Assembly (NCBI GenBank): GCA_052148715.1
Contig: JBKQHQ010000218.1
Location: forward strand, 1 to 64,000
Direction of reading: 5' to 3'
Origin: JBKQHQ01 sp052148715
Lineage (GTDB): Bacteria; Pseudomonadota; Alphaproteobacteria; Rhizobiales; Xanthobacteraceae
Length of the DNA: 64,000 nucleotides
Shown here: positions 26,430 through 35,310 of the stretch, one piece after another
How the letters are laid out: every line of letters begins with the position of its first letter
Numbering within the stretch: the first letter of the stretch is position 1
Position numbers and translations under genes: made by a program
Notes under the pieces: generated by a model
Database searches by the model: none
Told to the model about the DNA's origin: nothing
Seen by the model: the letters and a program-made list of their open reading frames with translations, nothing else

Positions 26430-26458
26430 CTTATGGCGGTTGCACCGCCGAGTGTCAA
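26430..26458 (-). promoter_or_regulatory. Sigma-70-type promoter for rplU-rpmA
   Basis: On the minus strand TTGACA (complement of 26453-26458) is followed after exactly 17 bp by CATAAG (complement of 26430-26435). The -35 box is a perfect consensus and the -10 keeps ATAA. The predicted start near 26423 leaves a leader of about 145 nt before the rplU ATG. Confidence 0.65.
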
Positions 26459-26516
26459 GAAAACGGCAAGGAACGCTTAGGGAACACAGCCGCGCCCGCC
26501 GGCAAGCGGGACGCCC

Positions 26517-28067
26517 TCAGCCAACTGCCAAGGGTGGCGTCCGCGGGCTCGCCTCGTGCTCTTGCAGCACGTTGTCGGAGGAGTCCACTTCCTTCATCCA
26601 CACGTCGTAGCCCCACAGATCGGCGAGGTGCTGCAGCACGTGCTCGGCGTCGGCCTCGGCGAGCAAGTTCCCATTGGAGACCACGTGCTGCACGAGAAGC
26701 CGCCGGTCGCCGGCGAGGTCGACATCGATCACCTCGATATTGGGGTCGACAAAGCCAATGTCGTACTGCCGGGCGAGCTCGCGGCGGATGCGGCGATAGC
26801 CACGCTGGTCGTGGATGGCGTCGACCCTGACGCCCTCCTCCTCGGCCGGATCGTCGTGCAGGTGGAACATCCGCATCTGGCGCATCAGGCGAGGGCTCAA
26901 GAACTGGCTGATGAAGCTTTCGTCGCGGTAGTTCGCCCAGATATCACGCAGCACTGCCATCGTATCCTGGGTGCCGGCAATCTCGGGGAACCATTCCCGA
27001 TCCTCATCCTCGGGATTGGTGACGATCCGCTCGATGTCCTGCATCATCGCAAAGCCGAGCGCATAGGGATTGAAGCCGGAAAACCGCGGATCGTCGAAGG
27101 CCGGCTGGAAGATCACGCTCGTGTGCGACTGGAGGAACTCCAAGAAGTCGCCGTCCGAGATGCGTTCCTGCTGGTGCAGGCGGTTCATGATCCGATAATG
27201 CACGTAGGTCGCCGTGCCTTCGTTCATGACCTTGGTCTGTCCCTGGGGATAGAAATACTGGGCGATGTGGCGCACGATACGCAGCAGCTCGCGCTGCCAG
27301 GCGAGCAGCCGCGGTGCCGTTTTCTCGAGAAAATAGAGGATGTTGTCCTGCGGCAGCATGAGCAGCGCCCGGCGCCGCTCGTCGGTGAGCTCGGACGCGG
27401 TCTTGCCCGGCCCCGCGGGCACGGTACGCCACAGGTCGTTGAAGGTGCGCTCCTCGTGCTCGCGCCGCTCCCGCTCCCGCCGTTCCTCCTGACGCAGATC
27501 AAGCTTCTTGCGACGCGGATAGCGGTGGACGCCGTGTGACATGAGCGCGTGCGCGGCATCGAGCGTGCGCTCCACCATAGCGGCGCCGTACCGTTCCTCA
27601 CACCGGGCGACAAAGCTCTTGGCGAAATTCAGGTAGTCCAGAATGCCTTCGGCGTCGGTCCACAGCTTGAAAACATAGTTGTTCTTGAAGAAATGATTGT
27701 GGCCGAAGGCGGCGTGCGCGATGACGAGCGCCTGCATGGTCGCCGTGTTCTCCTCCATGAGGTAGGAGATGCAGGGCGAGGAATTGATCACGATCTCGTA
27801 GGCGAGCCCTCGCATCCCGCGGCGATAGAGCGCCTCGTGCTGGGTGAAGTGCTTGCCGAACGACCAGTGCTTGTAGAACAGCGGCATCCCGATCGAGGCG
27901 TAGGCGTCGAGCATCTGCTCGGCCGTGATCACCTCGATCTGGTTCGGATAGGGGTCTAGCCCAAGCTCGGTGCGGGCGATCTCTTCGCAGGCATCATGGA
28001 TGCGCTGGATGGTCGAGAAATCCCAGTCGGCCCCTTGATACAGGCGCTCGGACGATTGCGCGCTCAT
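26517..28067 (-). CDS. ycgB: SpoVR/YcgB family protein
   Basis: A 516-residue protein of the SpoVR family, which is cytoplasmic and named from a Bacillus spore-cortex mutant. Visible blocks include FYKHWSFGKHFTQHE, SSPCISYLMEENT, AAFGHNHFFKNNYVFK and EGTATYVHYRIMNRLH. The biochemical activity is not established. ATG 28067 overlaps the yeaH stop by 4 bp (ATGA). This fixed trio with prkA and yeaH is widespread, and in E. coli the kinase and its partners act in stationary-phase and nitrogen stress. The C-terminal segment is rich in Asp and Glu. Confidence 0.95.
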   Translation of the reverse strand: MSAQSSERLYQGADWDFSTIQRIHDACEEIARTELGLDPYPNQIEVITAEQMLDAYASIGMPLFYKHWSFGKHFTQHEALYRRGMRGLAYEIVINSSPCISYLMEENTATMQALVIAHAAFGHNHFFKNNYVFKLWTDAEGILDYLNFAKSFVARCEERYGAAMVERTLDAAHALMSHGVHRYPRRKKLDLRQEERRERERREHEERTFNDLWRTVPAGPGKTASELTDERRRALLMLPQDNILYFLEKTAPRLLAWQRELLRIVRHIAQYFYPQGQTKVMNEGTATYVHYRIMNRLHQQERISDGDFLEFLQSHTSVIFQPAFDDPRFSGFNPYALGFAMMQDIERIVTNPEDEDREWFPEIAGTQDTMAVLRDIWANYRDESFISQFLSPRLMRQMRMFHLHDDPAEEEGVRVDAIHDQRGYRRIRRELARQYDIGFVDPNIEVIDVDLAGDRRLLVQHVVSNGNLLAEADAEHVLQHLADLWGYDVWMKEVDSSDNVLQEHEASPRTPPLAVG

Positions 28068-29350
28068 GGGGCGACCCCTTCACCCGTTTGACGTCGCCGG
28101 AACAGCTCGCGAAACACCGAGAAGATCTCGCCGCGCGAGCTGACTTTGCGCATCGACAGCGGCTCGCCCTCCGCGCGCAACCGATCGTACACTGCCCACA
28201 ACGGCGAGTCCGACACGAAGCCCGCTCGCTGCTCGCCGAATTCGGCGACCTCGAGGTAGGCGAAATACTGCGTGACGGGCAAGATCGCATTCTTGAGCAG
28301 CTCGCCGGTCATCTCGCCGTCGGCGTAGGAATTGTCACCGTCCGAGGCCTGCGCCGCGTAGATATTCCAATCGGCCACGGGGTAGCGGTCCGCGACGATC
28401 CGGCGCATGGCCTCGAGCGCGCTCGACACCAGCGTGCCGCCCGTCGCCGGGCTGCGGAAAAAGGTCTCCTCGTCCACTTCCTCGGCGCGATCGGTGTGGC
28501 GGATGAACACGATCTCGACATGCCGGTACCGCCTGGTGAGAAAGATGTACAGCAGCATGTAGAAGCGCTTAGCGAGGTCCTTCATGTGCTCCGACATGGA
28601 GCCCGACACGTCCATGAGGCAGAACATGACCGCCTGGGCGACGCGCTTCGGCACGTTCTCGAAGCGGCGATAGCGGATGTCGAACGGGTCGATGTAGGGG
28701 ATGCGTTTCGTCTTGGCCTGAAGGATCTCGAGCTCCTTCACCAGCGCGACGCGGCGCTCATCGTCCTCGCAGGCGTCGATCTCCGCCTGTAATCGCTCGA
28801 GCGTCGCCGGACGCGGGCGGTGCAACGCCACTCTACGCGCCATCGCCAGGCGCATGGTGCGCGTCACCGCGATGTTGGAGGGCGAGCCCGACACCGAGTA
28901 GCCGGCGCGGCGAATTCCTTCGTGCTCGACCTCGGCGAGCCGCCGCTTGGCAAAATCAGGCAGCTCGAGGTCATCCAGAAAAAGGTCGAGGAACTCTTCG
29001 CGGGTCAGGACGAAGCGGAACGTATCCTCGTCCTCGCCTTCGCCTCCTTCGCCATTGCGCGCGCTGCCGCCGCCCTCTTCCGGACGCGGAAGGATGTCGC
29101 CCTCTATGAACTTCTTGTTCCCGGGCAGCACATAGTCGCGTATCCCGCCGGGGCCGCGGTGAAAACGAGGCTCCTTCACCCCGTCGAGCGGGATGCTGAC
29201 TTCCCCTCCTTCCAGAATATCGCTGATGCTGCGATCTTGGGAGGTCTTCCCCACGGCCCGTTGCACGAGAGCCTTGGCGCGGCGCAAGAACCTCTGGCGG
29301 TTCTCGAGGCTTTTGCTGCCCGGATTCAGACGCCGGTCGACAATGTGCAT
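28064..29350 (-). CDS. yeaH: YeaH/YhbH family protein (DUF444, VWA-like)
   Basis: A 428-residue protein. It starts MHIVDRRLNPGSKSLENRQR, has an acidic low-complexity stretch GEGGEGEDEDT near residue 105, and a C-terminal von Willebrand A-like domain with the MIDAS motif DVSGSMSEHMKD. It is the middle gene of the prkA-yeaH-spoVR operon, 19 bp after prkA and overlapping spoVR. It is thought to act with the PrkA kinase; a direct substrate role is inferred from co-occurrence. Confidence 0.94.
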   Translation of the reverse strand: MHIVDRRLNPGSKSLENRQRFLRRAKALVQRAVGKTSQDRSISDILEGGEVSIPLDGVKEPRFHRGPGGIRDYVLPGNKKFIEGDILPRPEEGGGSARNGEGGEGEDEDTFRFVLTREEFLDLFLDDLELPDFAKRRLAEVEHEGIRRAGYSVSGSPSNIAVTRTMRLAMARRVALHRPRPATLERLQAEIDACEDDERRVALVKELEILQAKTKRIPYIDPFDIRYRRFENVPKRVAQAVMFCLMDVSGSMSEHMKDLAKRFYMLLYIFLTRRYRHVEIVFIRHTDRAEEVDEETFFRSPATGGTLVSSALEAMRRIVADRYPVADWNIYAAQASDGDNSYADGEMTGELLKNAILPVTQYFAYLEVAEFGEQRAGFVSDSPLWAVYDRLRAEGEPLSMRKVSSRGEIFSVFRELFRRRQTGEGVAP

Positions 29351-29369
29351 GGCTGCTCCCGCATTCGTC

Positions 29370-31313
29370 TCACCCGGCTTGTTTCACGCGCATATACCAC
29401 TCGACCAGGCGACGGACTTGGCGCTCGGTATAGCCGCGCGCCTTCATGCGTTCGACAAACTCTCCGTGCTTCTTCTCGGTTTCGCCGTCCTTCTTGGAGC
29501 CGAAGGAGATCACCGGCAGCAGATCTTCCGCCTGGGAGAACATCCGCTTCTCGATCACCTCGCGTATCTTCTCGTAGCTCGTCCAGGACGGGTTCTTGCC
29601 GGAATTGCCGGCCCGCGACCGCAGCGCGAACTTGACGATCTCGTTGCGGAAATCCTTCGGGTTGGCGATCCCGGCCGGCTTTTCGATCTTGGTGAGCTCC
29701 TGGTTGAGGAGCTCGCGGTTGAGGAGCTGGCCGGTGTCCGGATCCTTGAAGTCCTGGTCCTCGATCCAGGCGTCGGCGTAGTCGACATAACGGTCGAACA
29801 GATTTTGCCCGTAGTCCGAGTAGGATTCTAGATACGCCTTCTGAATTTCGTGGCCGATGAACTCCGCATAGCGCGGCGCAAGCTCGGCCTTGATGAACTC
29901 GAGGTAACGCTTCTCGACCTCGTTCGGCAGCTGCTCGCGGCGAATCGATTGCTCGAGCACGTACATGAGGTGTACGGGGTCGGCCCCGATCTCGGTCGTA
30001 TCGTGGTTGAACGTCGCCGCCAAAACCTTGAACGCGAAGCGCGTCGAGGCTCCGTCCATGCCTTCATCGACGCCTGCCGAGTCCCGGTATTCCTGGACGC
30101 TGCGCGCCTTGGGATCAGACTCCTTCAAGCTCTCGCCGTCATACACCCGCATTTTGGCAAACAGCGTCGAGTTCTCGTGCTTATGCAAGCGCGAGAGCAC
30201 GGTGAAGCGGGCGAGCGTCTCGAGCGTCGAAGGCGCGCACGGGGAGCTCGCAAGCTCGGAGCCTTGAATGAGCTTCTCGTAGATCTTCTGCTCCTCGGTC
30301 ACCCGCAAGCAGTAGGGAACCTTGATCACGCAGATGCGGTCGATGAAGGCTTCGTTGTTCTTGTTGCTCTTGAAGCTCTGCCACTCGGCCTCGTTCGAGT
30401 GCGCCAGGATCACGCCCGAGAACGGGATGGCGCCGATATTCTCGGTGCCCATGTAGTTGCCTTCCTGGGTGGCGGTCAGCAACGGATGCAGCATCTTGAT
30501 CGGCGCCTTGAACATCTCGACGAATTCGAGGATGCCCTGGTTTGCCCGGTTGAGCCCGCCGGAGTAGCTGTAGGCGTCGGGATCGTTCTGCGCATATGTC
30601 TCCAGCTTGCGGATGTCGACCTTGCCCACGAGCGAGGAAACGTCCTGATTGTTCTCGTCGCCCGGCTCGGTCTTGGAGATCGCAATCTGCCGCAAGCGCG
30701 AGGGCTGGATCTTGGCGACGCGGAAACGGGAAATGTCGCCGGCGAAAGCCTCGAGCCGTTTCAGGCACCACGGGCTCATCAATCCGGTCAGCCGCCGGCG
30801 GGGAATGCCGTAGCGCTCCTCGAGGATGGGGCCCATCGTCTCCGGATCGAACAGCGCCAGCGGGCTTTCGAATACCGGGCTGATCTCAGTGTCGGCCTTA
30901 AGCACGTAGATCGGGTTGACTTCCATGAGCGACTTGAGCCGCTCGGCGAGCGATGACTTGCCGCCGCCGACCGGCCCGAGCAGGTACAGAATCTGCTTGC
31001 GCTCCTCGAGGCCCTGCGCCGCATGGCGGAAGAACGAGACGATGCGCTCGATCGTCTCCTCCATGCCGTAGAACCCCGGAAAGGCCGGATAGGCCCGGAT
31101 CGTCCGGTTCATAAAAATTCGGCCAAGGCGTTGGTCCTTGGCCGTGTCGATCATCTGGGGCTCGCCGATGGCCGCAAGGAGGCGCTCCGTCGCGCTAGCG
31201 TATCGCATGGGATCGCCGCGGCAGGACTCAAGGTATTCCGCGAGCGACATCTCGGCTTCGCGCCGCGCCTCGAAGGAGCGCGCAAAGGCATCGAAAAGAT
31301 AGTCGTTGGACAT
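29370..31313 (-). CDS. prkA: PrkA family AAA/serine protein kinase (YeaG)
   Basis: A 647-residue protein. The N-terminal AAA domain has Walker A GPVGGGKSS at residues 113-121 and later blocks GGLNRANQGILEFVEMFK and PFSGVILAHSNEAEW. The C-terminal PrkA domain ends SYEKIREVIEKRMFSQ and a short tail. YeaG phosphorylates protein substrates in enterobacteria, and Bacillus PrkA acts in sporulation control. It leads a three-gene operon. The upstream region has an unusually AT-rich stretch (about 31395-31415), but I could not settle on a promoter. Confidence 0.95.
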   Translation of the reverse strand: MSNDYLFDAFARSFEARREAEMSLAEYLESCRGDPMRYASATERLLAAIGEPQMIDTAKDQRLGRIFMNRTIRAYPAFPGFYGMEETIERIVSFFRHAAQGLEERKQILYLLGPVGGGKSSLAERLKSLMEVNPIYVLKADTEISPVFESPLALFDPETMGPILEERYGIPRRRLTGLMSPWCLKRLEAFAGDISRFRVAKIQPSRLRQIAISKTEPGDENNQDVSSLVGKVDIRKLETYAQNDPDAYSYSGGLNRANQGILEFVEMFKAPIKMLHPLLTATQEGNYMGTENIGAIPFSGVILAHSNEAEWQSFKSNKNNEAFIDRICVIKVPYCLRVTEEQKIYEKLIQGSELASSPCAPSTLETLARFTVLSRLHKHENSTLFAKMRVYDGESLKESDPKARSVQEYRDSAGVDEGMDGASTRFAFKVLAATFNHDTTEIGADPVHLMYVLEQSIRREQLPNEVEKRYLEFIKAELAPRYAEFIGHEIQKAYLESYSDYGQNLFDRYVDYADAWIEDQDFKDPDTGQLLNRELLNQELTKIEKPAGIANPKDFRNEIVKFALRSRAGNSGKNPSWTSYEKIREVIEKRMFSQAEDLLPVISFGSKKDGETEKKHGEFVERMKARGYTERQVRRLVEWYMRVKQAG

Positions 31314-32373
31314 GCCTTCCTCTTGACCTTCGGCCTGCTATCGCCACCGCCCGATACTTCATCCGAGAAGCCGGACCTGCCCCTTACTTCCTCCCGAATC
31401 AACTTTATTTAAGTCTCTATTGGATACCCTCCAAGCGGGGGACAACAAGCAAATATATGTGCTTCGATGTCGGCTTCTGCCAATCCCGCAGGCAGATCAC
31501 ATTTAGCGTAACACGCCCAGGCGTCGTTCGTTTCGTGCCTTCCGCCCAATCGGTTGGGCGGTTTTCGCGTCGCAGCGGCAGTTTTTCTGACCGGCCGGGA
31601 TGTTCCGCACCGGTATGCCTGGGTGTTGCTCCAATTACAGCCGAACGCCCCATGCAATGGCATACCAATTGTGCGGCAATTTTTTGGGCAGGAAAACGCC
31701 TATTCCCCAGAAAAAATTTTTCGTGGTGAATGGCAGATCGCGGCGATTGGTCGGCATTCTGACGGTCCGTTCACAAACCTGCGGCTTGCTCCGACCGAGG
31801 CGATATTCGGCCCGGCGCAGCCGGGGCCCGCTCCAGGCGGCGTTACCAGCACTCGCCCTCGCTGGCTGCTCAGGGGGCGATGGAGGGCGCAAGCCCTGCC
31901 CGAGCATCCGCGAACTGCGGCAAAGCGGTAAAATCGCACAGCGAACCGCAGTCACTGCCACAATTGCATGTTCCGAATTATTTTCTGCCGAAAGCGTGTA
32001 CCGATCTTACCGCTACGAAAGTGCAAGAAGTGTCGCGAAATGATGAAGAATGGCGATGGGTGCAACGACCGAGACGCGGCGGCTGCCTTCTCGCCGCAAT
32101 CAAGGACCTTGGCATTGAATTCATTGCGTTTGCCGCTGCGATCGGCAACCCGTTGCGGTCAGGCCGACTTTGGTCGTGCTCGATGTCGAGCCCGCGCGGC
32201 GATGACGATAGTACAAGACGCGCCGCCGCGAAGCTTTTCGCGGGCCTTGCGGGGCGGCCACAGCGCAGCCGCAGGCCTGAATGCAAACGCCGCCACGCGC
32301 TTGTCTCGTCTGTTACGCTTCGATAGAAAGCGCGAACTCGCCAAGGACAATATCGGCCCTGTCGCAGCCTCGC
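31314..32373. other. Gene-poor region, about 1 kb
   Basis: I see no reliable coding sequence on either strand. A 7-bp perfect hairpin CGCCCAA-TCGG-TTGGGCG lies at 31543-31560, followed by GTTTTC on the plus strand. GC content is patchy, with AT-rich islands near 31400, 31700 and 31970. Reading frames crossing the tRNA boundary from the minus strand are artefacts of the tRNA sequence. Confidence 0.5.
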
Positions 32374-32463
32374 GGAGAGGTGGCTGAGTGGTTGAAAGCA
32401 CCGCACTCGAAATGCGGCATACGGGTAACCGTATCGGGGGTTCGAATCCCTCCCTCTCCGCCA
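32374..32463 (+). tRNA. tRNA-Ser (anticodon CGA)
   Basis: A 90-nt class II tRNA. The acceptor GGAGAGG (32374-32380) pairs with CCTCTCC (32453-32459), then comes discriminator G and an encoded CCA. The anticodon arm CCGCA-CTCGAAA-TGCGG shows CGA, reading UCG. A long variable arm (ACGGGTAACCGT) and T arm (GGGGGTTCGAATCCCTC) follow. No downstream copy of its 3' end and no integrase were seen, so there is no sign that it is used as an integration site here. Confidence 0.97.
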
Positions 32464-32614
32464 CGCGAGCGCGCGAGTTCTCCGCAGTCGCGCACAGCGC
32501 GCCGCGTTCGCGCGTTTGGGATCGCTAGCTCCCGCTGGCTCGTGCAAATCGTGAGTTGCTGGGATCTAAAAGACCATGGACGGAGCAACCAACACGAGCG
32601 TGCAGCTGAGCTCG

Positions 32615-32854
32615 CTAGTAATACCACAGAACCGAGGACATCTCGGCTGCACGACGCTGCCTCCAAGCTCGGTGCCAGACTCGGCACTTCGCCCGATATT
32701 CGGGATCAGGGTAGCCCTGTGGATAAACGGCCGCGGCGGCTATGCCGCTCCGTTCGGGACAGTCGGCGCAGCACAACTTGGCGGCATTGGCGTCATATGC
32801 GTGTGGAATGTCCTCGGGCTTGTAGACGCACTTCGAGCAGAGACGAACTTTCAT
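32615..32854 (-). CDS. Small Cys-rich hypothetical protein
   Basis: A 79-residue protein beginning MKVRLCSKCVYKPEDI, then HAYDANAAKLCCADCPE. The paired cysteines CSKC and CCADC about 25 residues apart resemble a zinc-ribbon-like unit. I recall similar MKVRLC-x-KC-x-Y-x-P starts in Bradyrhizobium small proteins, from memory only. The second half is Arg/Ala-rich and may be unstructured. The frame is open upstream to 33064 without family-like sequence. It lies 150 bp beyond tRNA-Ser on the other strand; the function is unknown. Confidence 0.6.
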   Translation of the reverse strand: MKVRLCSKCVYKPEDIPHAYDANAAKLCCADCPERSGIAAAAVYPQGYPDPEYRAKCRVWHRAWRQRRAAEMSSVLWYY

Positions 32855-32987
32855 CTCAGCTGCTGATGTTTGCTGCGCCACCGCACCGGGCTCTTCGGGT
32901 ATCGGCGCTGAATCTTTCGTCCACGAACCGCTGCACGACCAATCGCAGACGCCGCCTGGGCATGAGCATCCATTCCGTCGCATGATG

Positions 32988-33197
32988 TTAATCCGCGGCG
33001 ACAGGAAGAGAATGCTTTTGCCGCAGCCACTTCTTGCGCGGCCCGCTGCGCTGTCCGACCGCACCTGCCAACTGGCGAGGGATCACGCGGATGTTCGACG
33101 GGGGAACCTTACACCTCTCGCCGAGGTGCGAGATTTGCTCTCCTGCGAGAGACTCGTTGGGTAACTCGGGATTGTCCGGGTCTTTGCGCAAGCCCAT
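32988..33197 (-). CDS. Possible small hypothetical protein
   Basis: A 69-residue reading frame, MGLRKDPDNPELPNESLAGE and onward, basic at its C terminus. A GAGGGCGGC lies just before ATG 33197 and could be a ribosome site. I recognise no family, and two other minus-strand frames overlap it, so it may well be non-coding. Confidence 0.22.
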   Translation of the reverse strand: MGLRKDPDNPELPNESLAGEQISHLGERCKVPPSNIRVIPRQLAGAVGQRSGPRKKWLRQKHSLPVAAD

Positions 33198-33730
33198 ATG
33201 CCGCCCTCACCCGCGTAGAAAGTGTTCCCATAGCTGAGTCGACGAACAGCGTGAACTGTCCATCTCGTGCTCGTTCGACCCACTGTATTACATTGGGCAC
33301 CGGTTGCTTGAATTTCCCGCCAATAAGGTAAAATCGCACGGCCGGCGGCTGGAACTTGGTGCGACCGACGTTCGCGTGCACCCGGCAATTTTTCCGCTGG
33401 CACTGCTTGCAGCGGCTTCAGCGATCCCGACCAGGCCACGCGTCAACAACCGAGCCTTCTTTCAGTTGATCGGTCGTCCGCTCGTTGATTTGCGTGACGG
33501 CCGCGCGAAAATCGTCCGCTCCCGGCCGGTTGATGAGAAGCAGGCGAGCTGTAATCAGATCCGCTCGGGTTGGGCTTGGACGTCGGCGTGAACCGCGACG
33601 ATGGTATCTACGTAATAAGATGGTCGGACTCGGTTTCTTGAGCGCGACCGCCCATGAGACGGAAAAGGATCTTGCAAAATGTTCTCTGTTTGTTCTAGTC
33701 TTCGCGCTCCCTCGTCCCAAGGAACACGCC
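33198..33730. other. Intergenic, about 530 bp, no gene recognised
   Basis: Several overlapping minus-strand frames are open here, but none shows a family motif, a good start or biased codon use that would single it out. It may hold decayed coding sequence. Confidence 0.4.
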
Positions 33731-34030
33731 ATGCCGATATACCCGCTGCTGCACGGGCAAGCCTTCGAGCCCGAACTCATCGATGCCATGGCGCTAGCCT
33801 TGGAGGAGATCTTGCGCGCGTTGCGGTTGACCGACCGCAAAGACCCGCTGATCGACCTCGTCGCGAAGAGAATCATCCGCATCGCCCAGACCGGCGAGCG
33901 CGATCCGCAACGCATGCGCGAGCACGTCCTCCGATCCCTGAATCACGCTTGGCGCGATTCCCGTAACGGCCCCGAGCCCCTTTCAGGAGATGGCCGGCCG
34001 GTCGCGGAGACCTGCGAAGCAGTCCTTTGA
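33731..34030 (+). CDS. Conserved small hypothetical protein (helical)
   Basis: A 99-residue protein starting MPIYPLLHGQAFEPELIDAM, followed by LALEEILRALRLTDRKDP and AKRIIRIAQTGERDP. I recall proteins of this form (short, helical, RDP and TGERDP motifs) as common in Bradyrhizobium and relatives, with no known role; this is from memory, not a search. Frame extension upstream to 33485 has no similar features, so ATG 33731 is chosen. It stands alone on the plus strand. Confidence 0.7.
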   Translation: MPIYPLLHGQAFEPELIDAMALALEEILRALRLTDRKDPLIDLVAKRIIRIAQTGERDPQRMREHVLRSLNHAWRDSRNGPEPLSGDGRPVAETCEAVL

Positions 34031-34220
34031 CCTAAGCTGTCCGCAGAACGGTGCCGCCGCCGGGGCAGCTATCGATGCCCGGCAGCAGCACGCGTAGCGC
34101 AGTTTTTCCGGTCGCGACGCCGGGATTCCGCTCTGTCACCCCGGTGACGGCCGGATCGGATTATCTTGCGAGCGGCTCGTTGTAGCGCGAACGAATTCGG
34201 ACCGAGACGGGGTCGCAGAC

Positions 34221-34514
34221 TTAAATTACCCACCAGCCGTTGACGTGCGAATTCGAATATTCGCAGTCACACTCGTGGTGATGCCGGTAGTGGCCCCAAT
34301 GACCCCATTCGTGGTCGTAGTACCAGTCGTGCTCGTAGCCCCACTCATGGTGGTGACGCCATCCGGCCCATCCGGGACCACGATGATGCGTCCAGCTCTT
34401 GCCGTAGTGGTGGTGACCCTTCGGATGATGCTTCGATGCGGCAGCATCGGCGCTGCTCACCGCCACGGCAAATACTGCCGAAGCAGAGAGCAAACATAGG
34501 AGAACCCGTTTCAT
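34221..34514 (-). CDS. Secreted histidine/tryptophan-rich peptide
   Basis: A 97-residue protein. The signal peptide MKRVLLCLLSASAVFAVAVS ends near ADAAAS. The mature part of about 70 residues has 18 histidines in clusters such as HHPKGHHH, RHHHE and RHHHECDCEY, plus many Trp and Tyr residues and a CDC pair. Such composition suggests periplasmic binding of Ni, Zn or Cu ions. It is similar in style to short His-rich rhizobial proteins, but I recognise no named family. It is monocistronic, with AT-rich DNA just upstream (34530-34570) that could hold its promoter. Confidence 0.75.
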   Translation of the reverse strand: MKRVLLCLLSASAVFAVAVSSADAAASKHHPKGHHHYGKSWTHHRGPGWAGWRHHHEWGYEHDWYYDHEWGHWGHYRHHHECDCEYSNSHVNGWWVI

Positions 34515-35310
34515 TGTTGAACCCCTCTATGATCTGTTGATTTTTTCTACGATATCTGCGGTAAACTTAATGACCGGCAACAACGGCAACCGTGGTCTTG
34601 GCCGGAATGGTCAATCTCCGTATTGATTCGGCGATCGATAACGCGACACGCCTAGCCGTGCATTTCTGCCGGCCAGGACAAGCAGTCTCAGCACATTTGC
34701 GTTTGAACTACCACCAGGAAATCGGCGCCTGAGTGATCAGGATTTTGCAACGCACGGCCCGCCACGTTCGACGCCGGAACCAACACAAGGGGACATTCGA
34801 CCCGGTTCCCCCATTTAACTGCTCCGTCAACGTATCGCCCCGGGCCGCCGATTCTCAGCAAGATATTACCACCAACAACCTTCCGTTATTATCACATTTT
34901 AGTCAGCAGCAAACCTAGTCTTCGACTCTTCGATCACCGAGGCGAAGGCTTTCCGCGGATCAATCCTTCGCGAAGACATGGCTCATCGAAGATCGTATTT
35001 AAATCCTCCTCGCTGGATGCCTGCAGCCTAGATGAAGCTACTTGGAGAGGTTCGGATACGTCTCAAAATGACGGCAGCCTCGCACTTCGGCACACGTTGG
35101 TGCTGAAACGTCTCCGCAAGACGCGCCACAAAAACCTCCCATGGCGCCGCTGCACGCCGCATCGCTGCCTCCCAGCGAACTTGGCGGACAACTCACGCGC
35201 TACAAAAGGCGGACAAATGACCCGCTACGGACACGGGGATTGCCGCGCCTTGCGTCCTCGCCGCAAGACGGCCATCCTCGGGTGCGATCGGTGCAAGCAG
35301 GATCCCGCTC
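34515..35310. other. Intergenic, about 800 bp, no gene recognised
   Basis: This separates the divergent His-rich gene and the DUF3237 gene. Base composition drops in GC between about 34530 and 34960, unlike the coding regions around it. Short frames are present, but none has a family feature. It probably contains promoters in both directions. Confidence 0.45.

Noticed and set aside
32374..32463. tRNA-Ser as an attachment site for an integrated element
   Set aside because: I found no integrase gene and no second copy of the tRNA 3' sequence in the window.
31978..32547. A minus-strand frame containing GRDSNPRY and FQPLSHLS-like peptides
   Set aside because: This is the antisense translation of tRNA-Ser, a well-known source of false protein entries.
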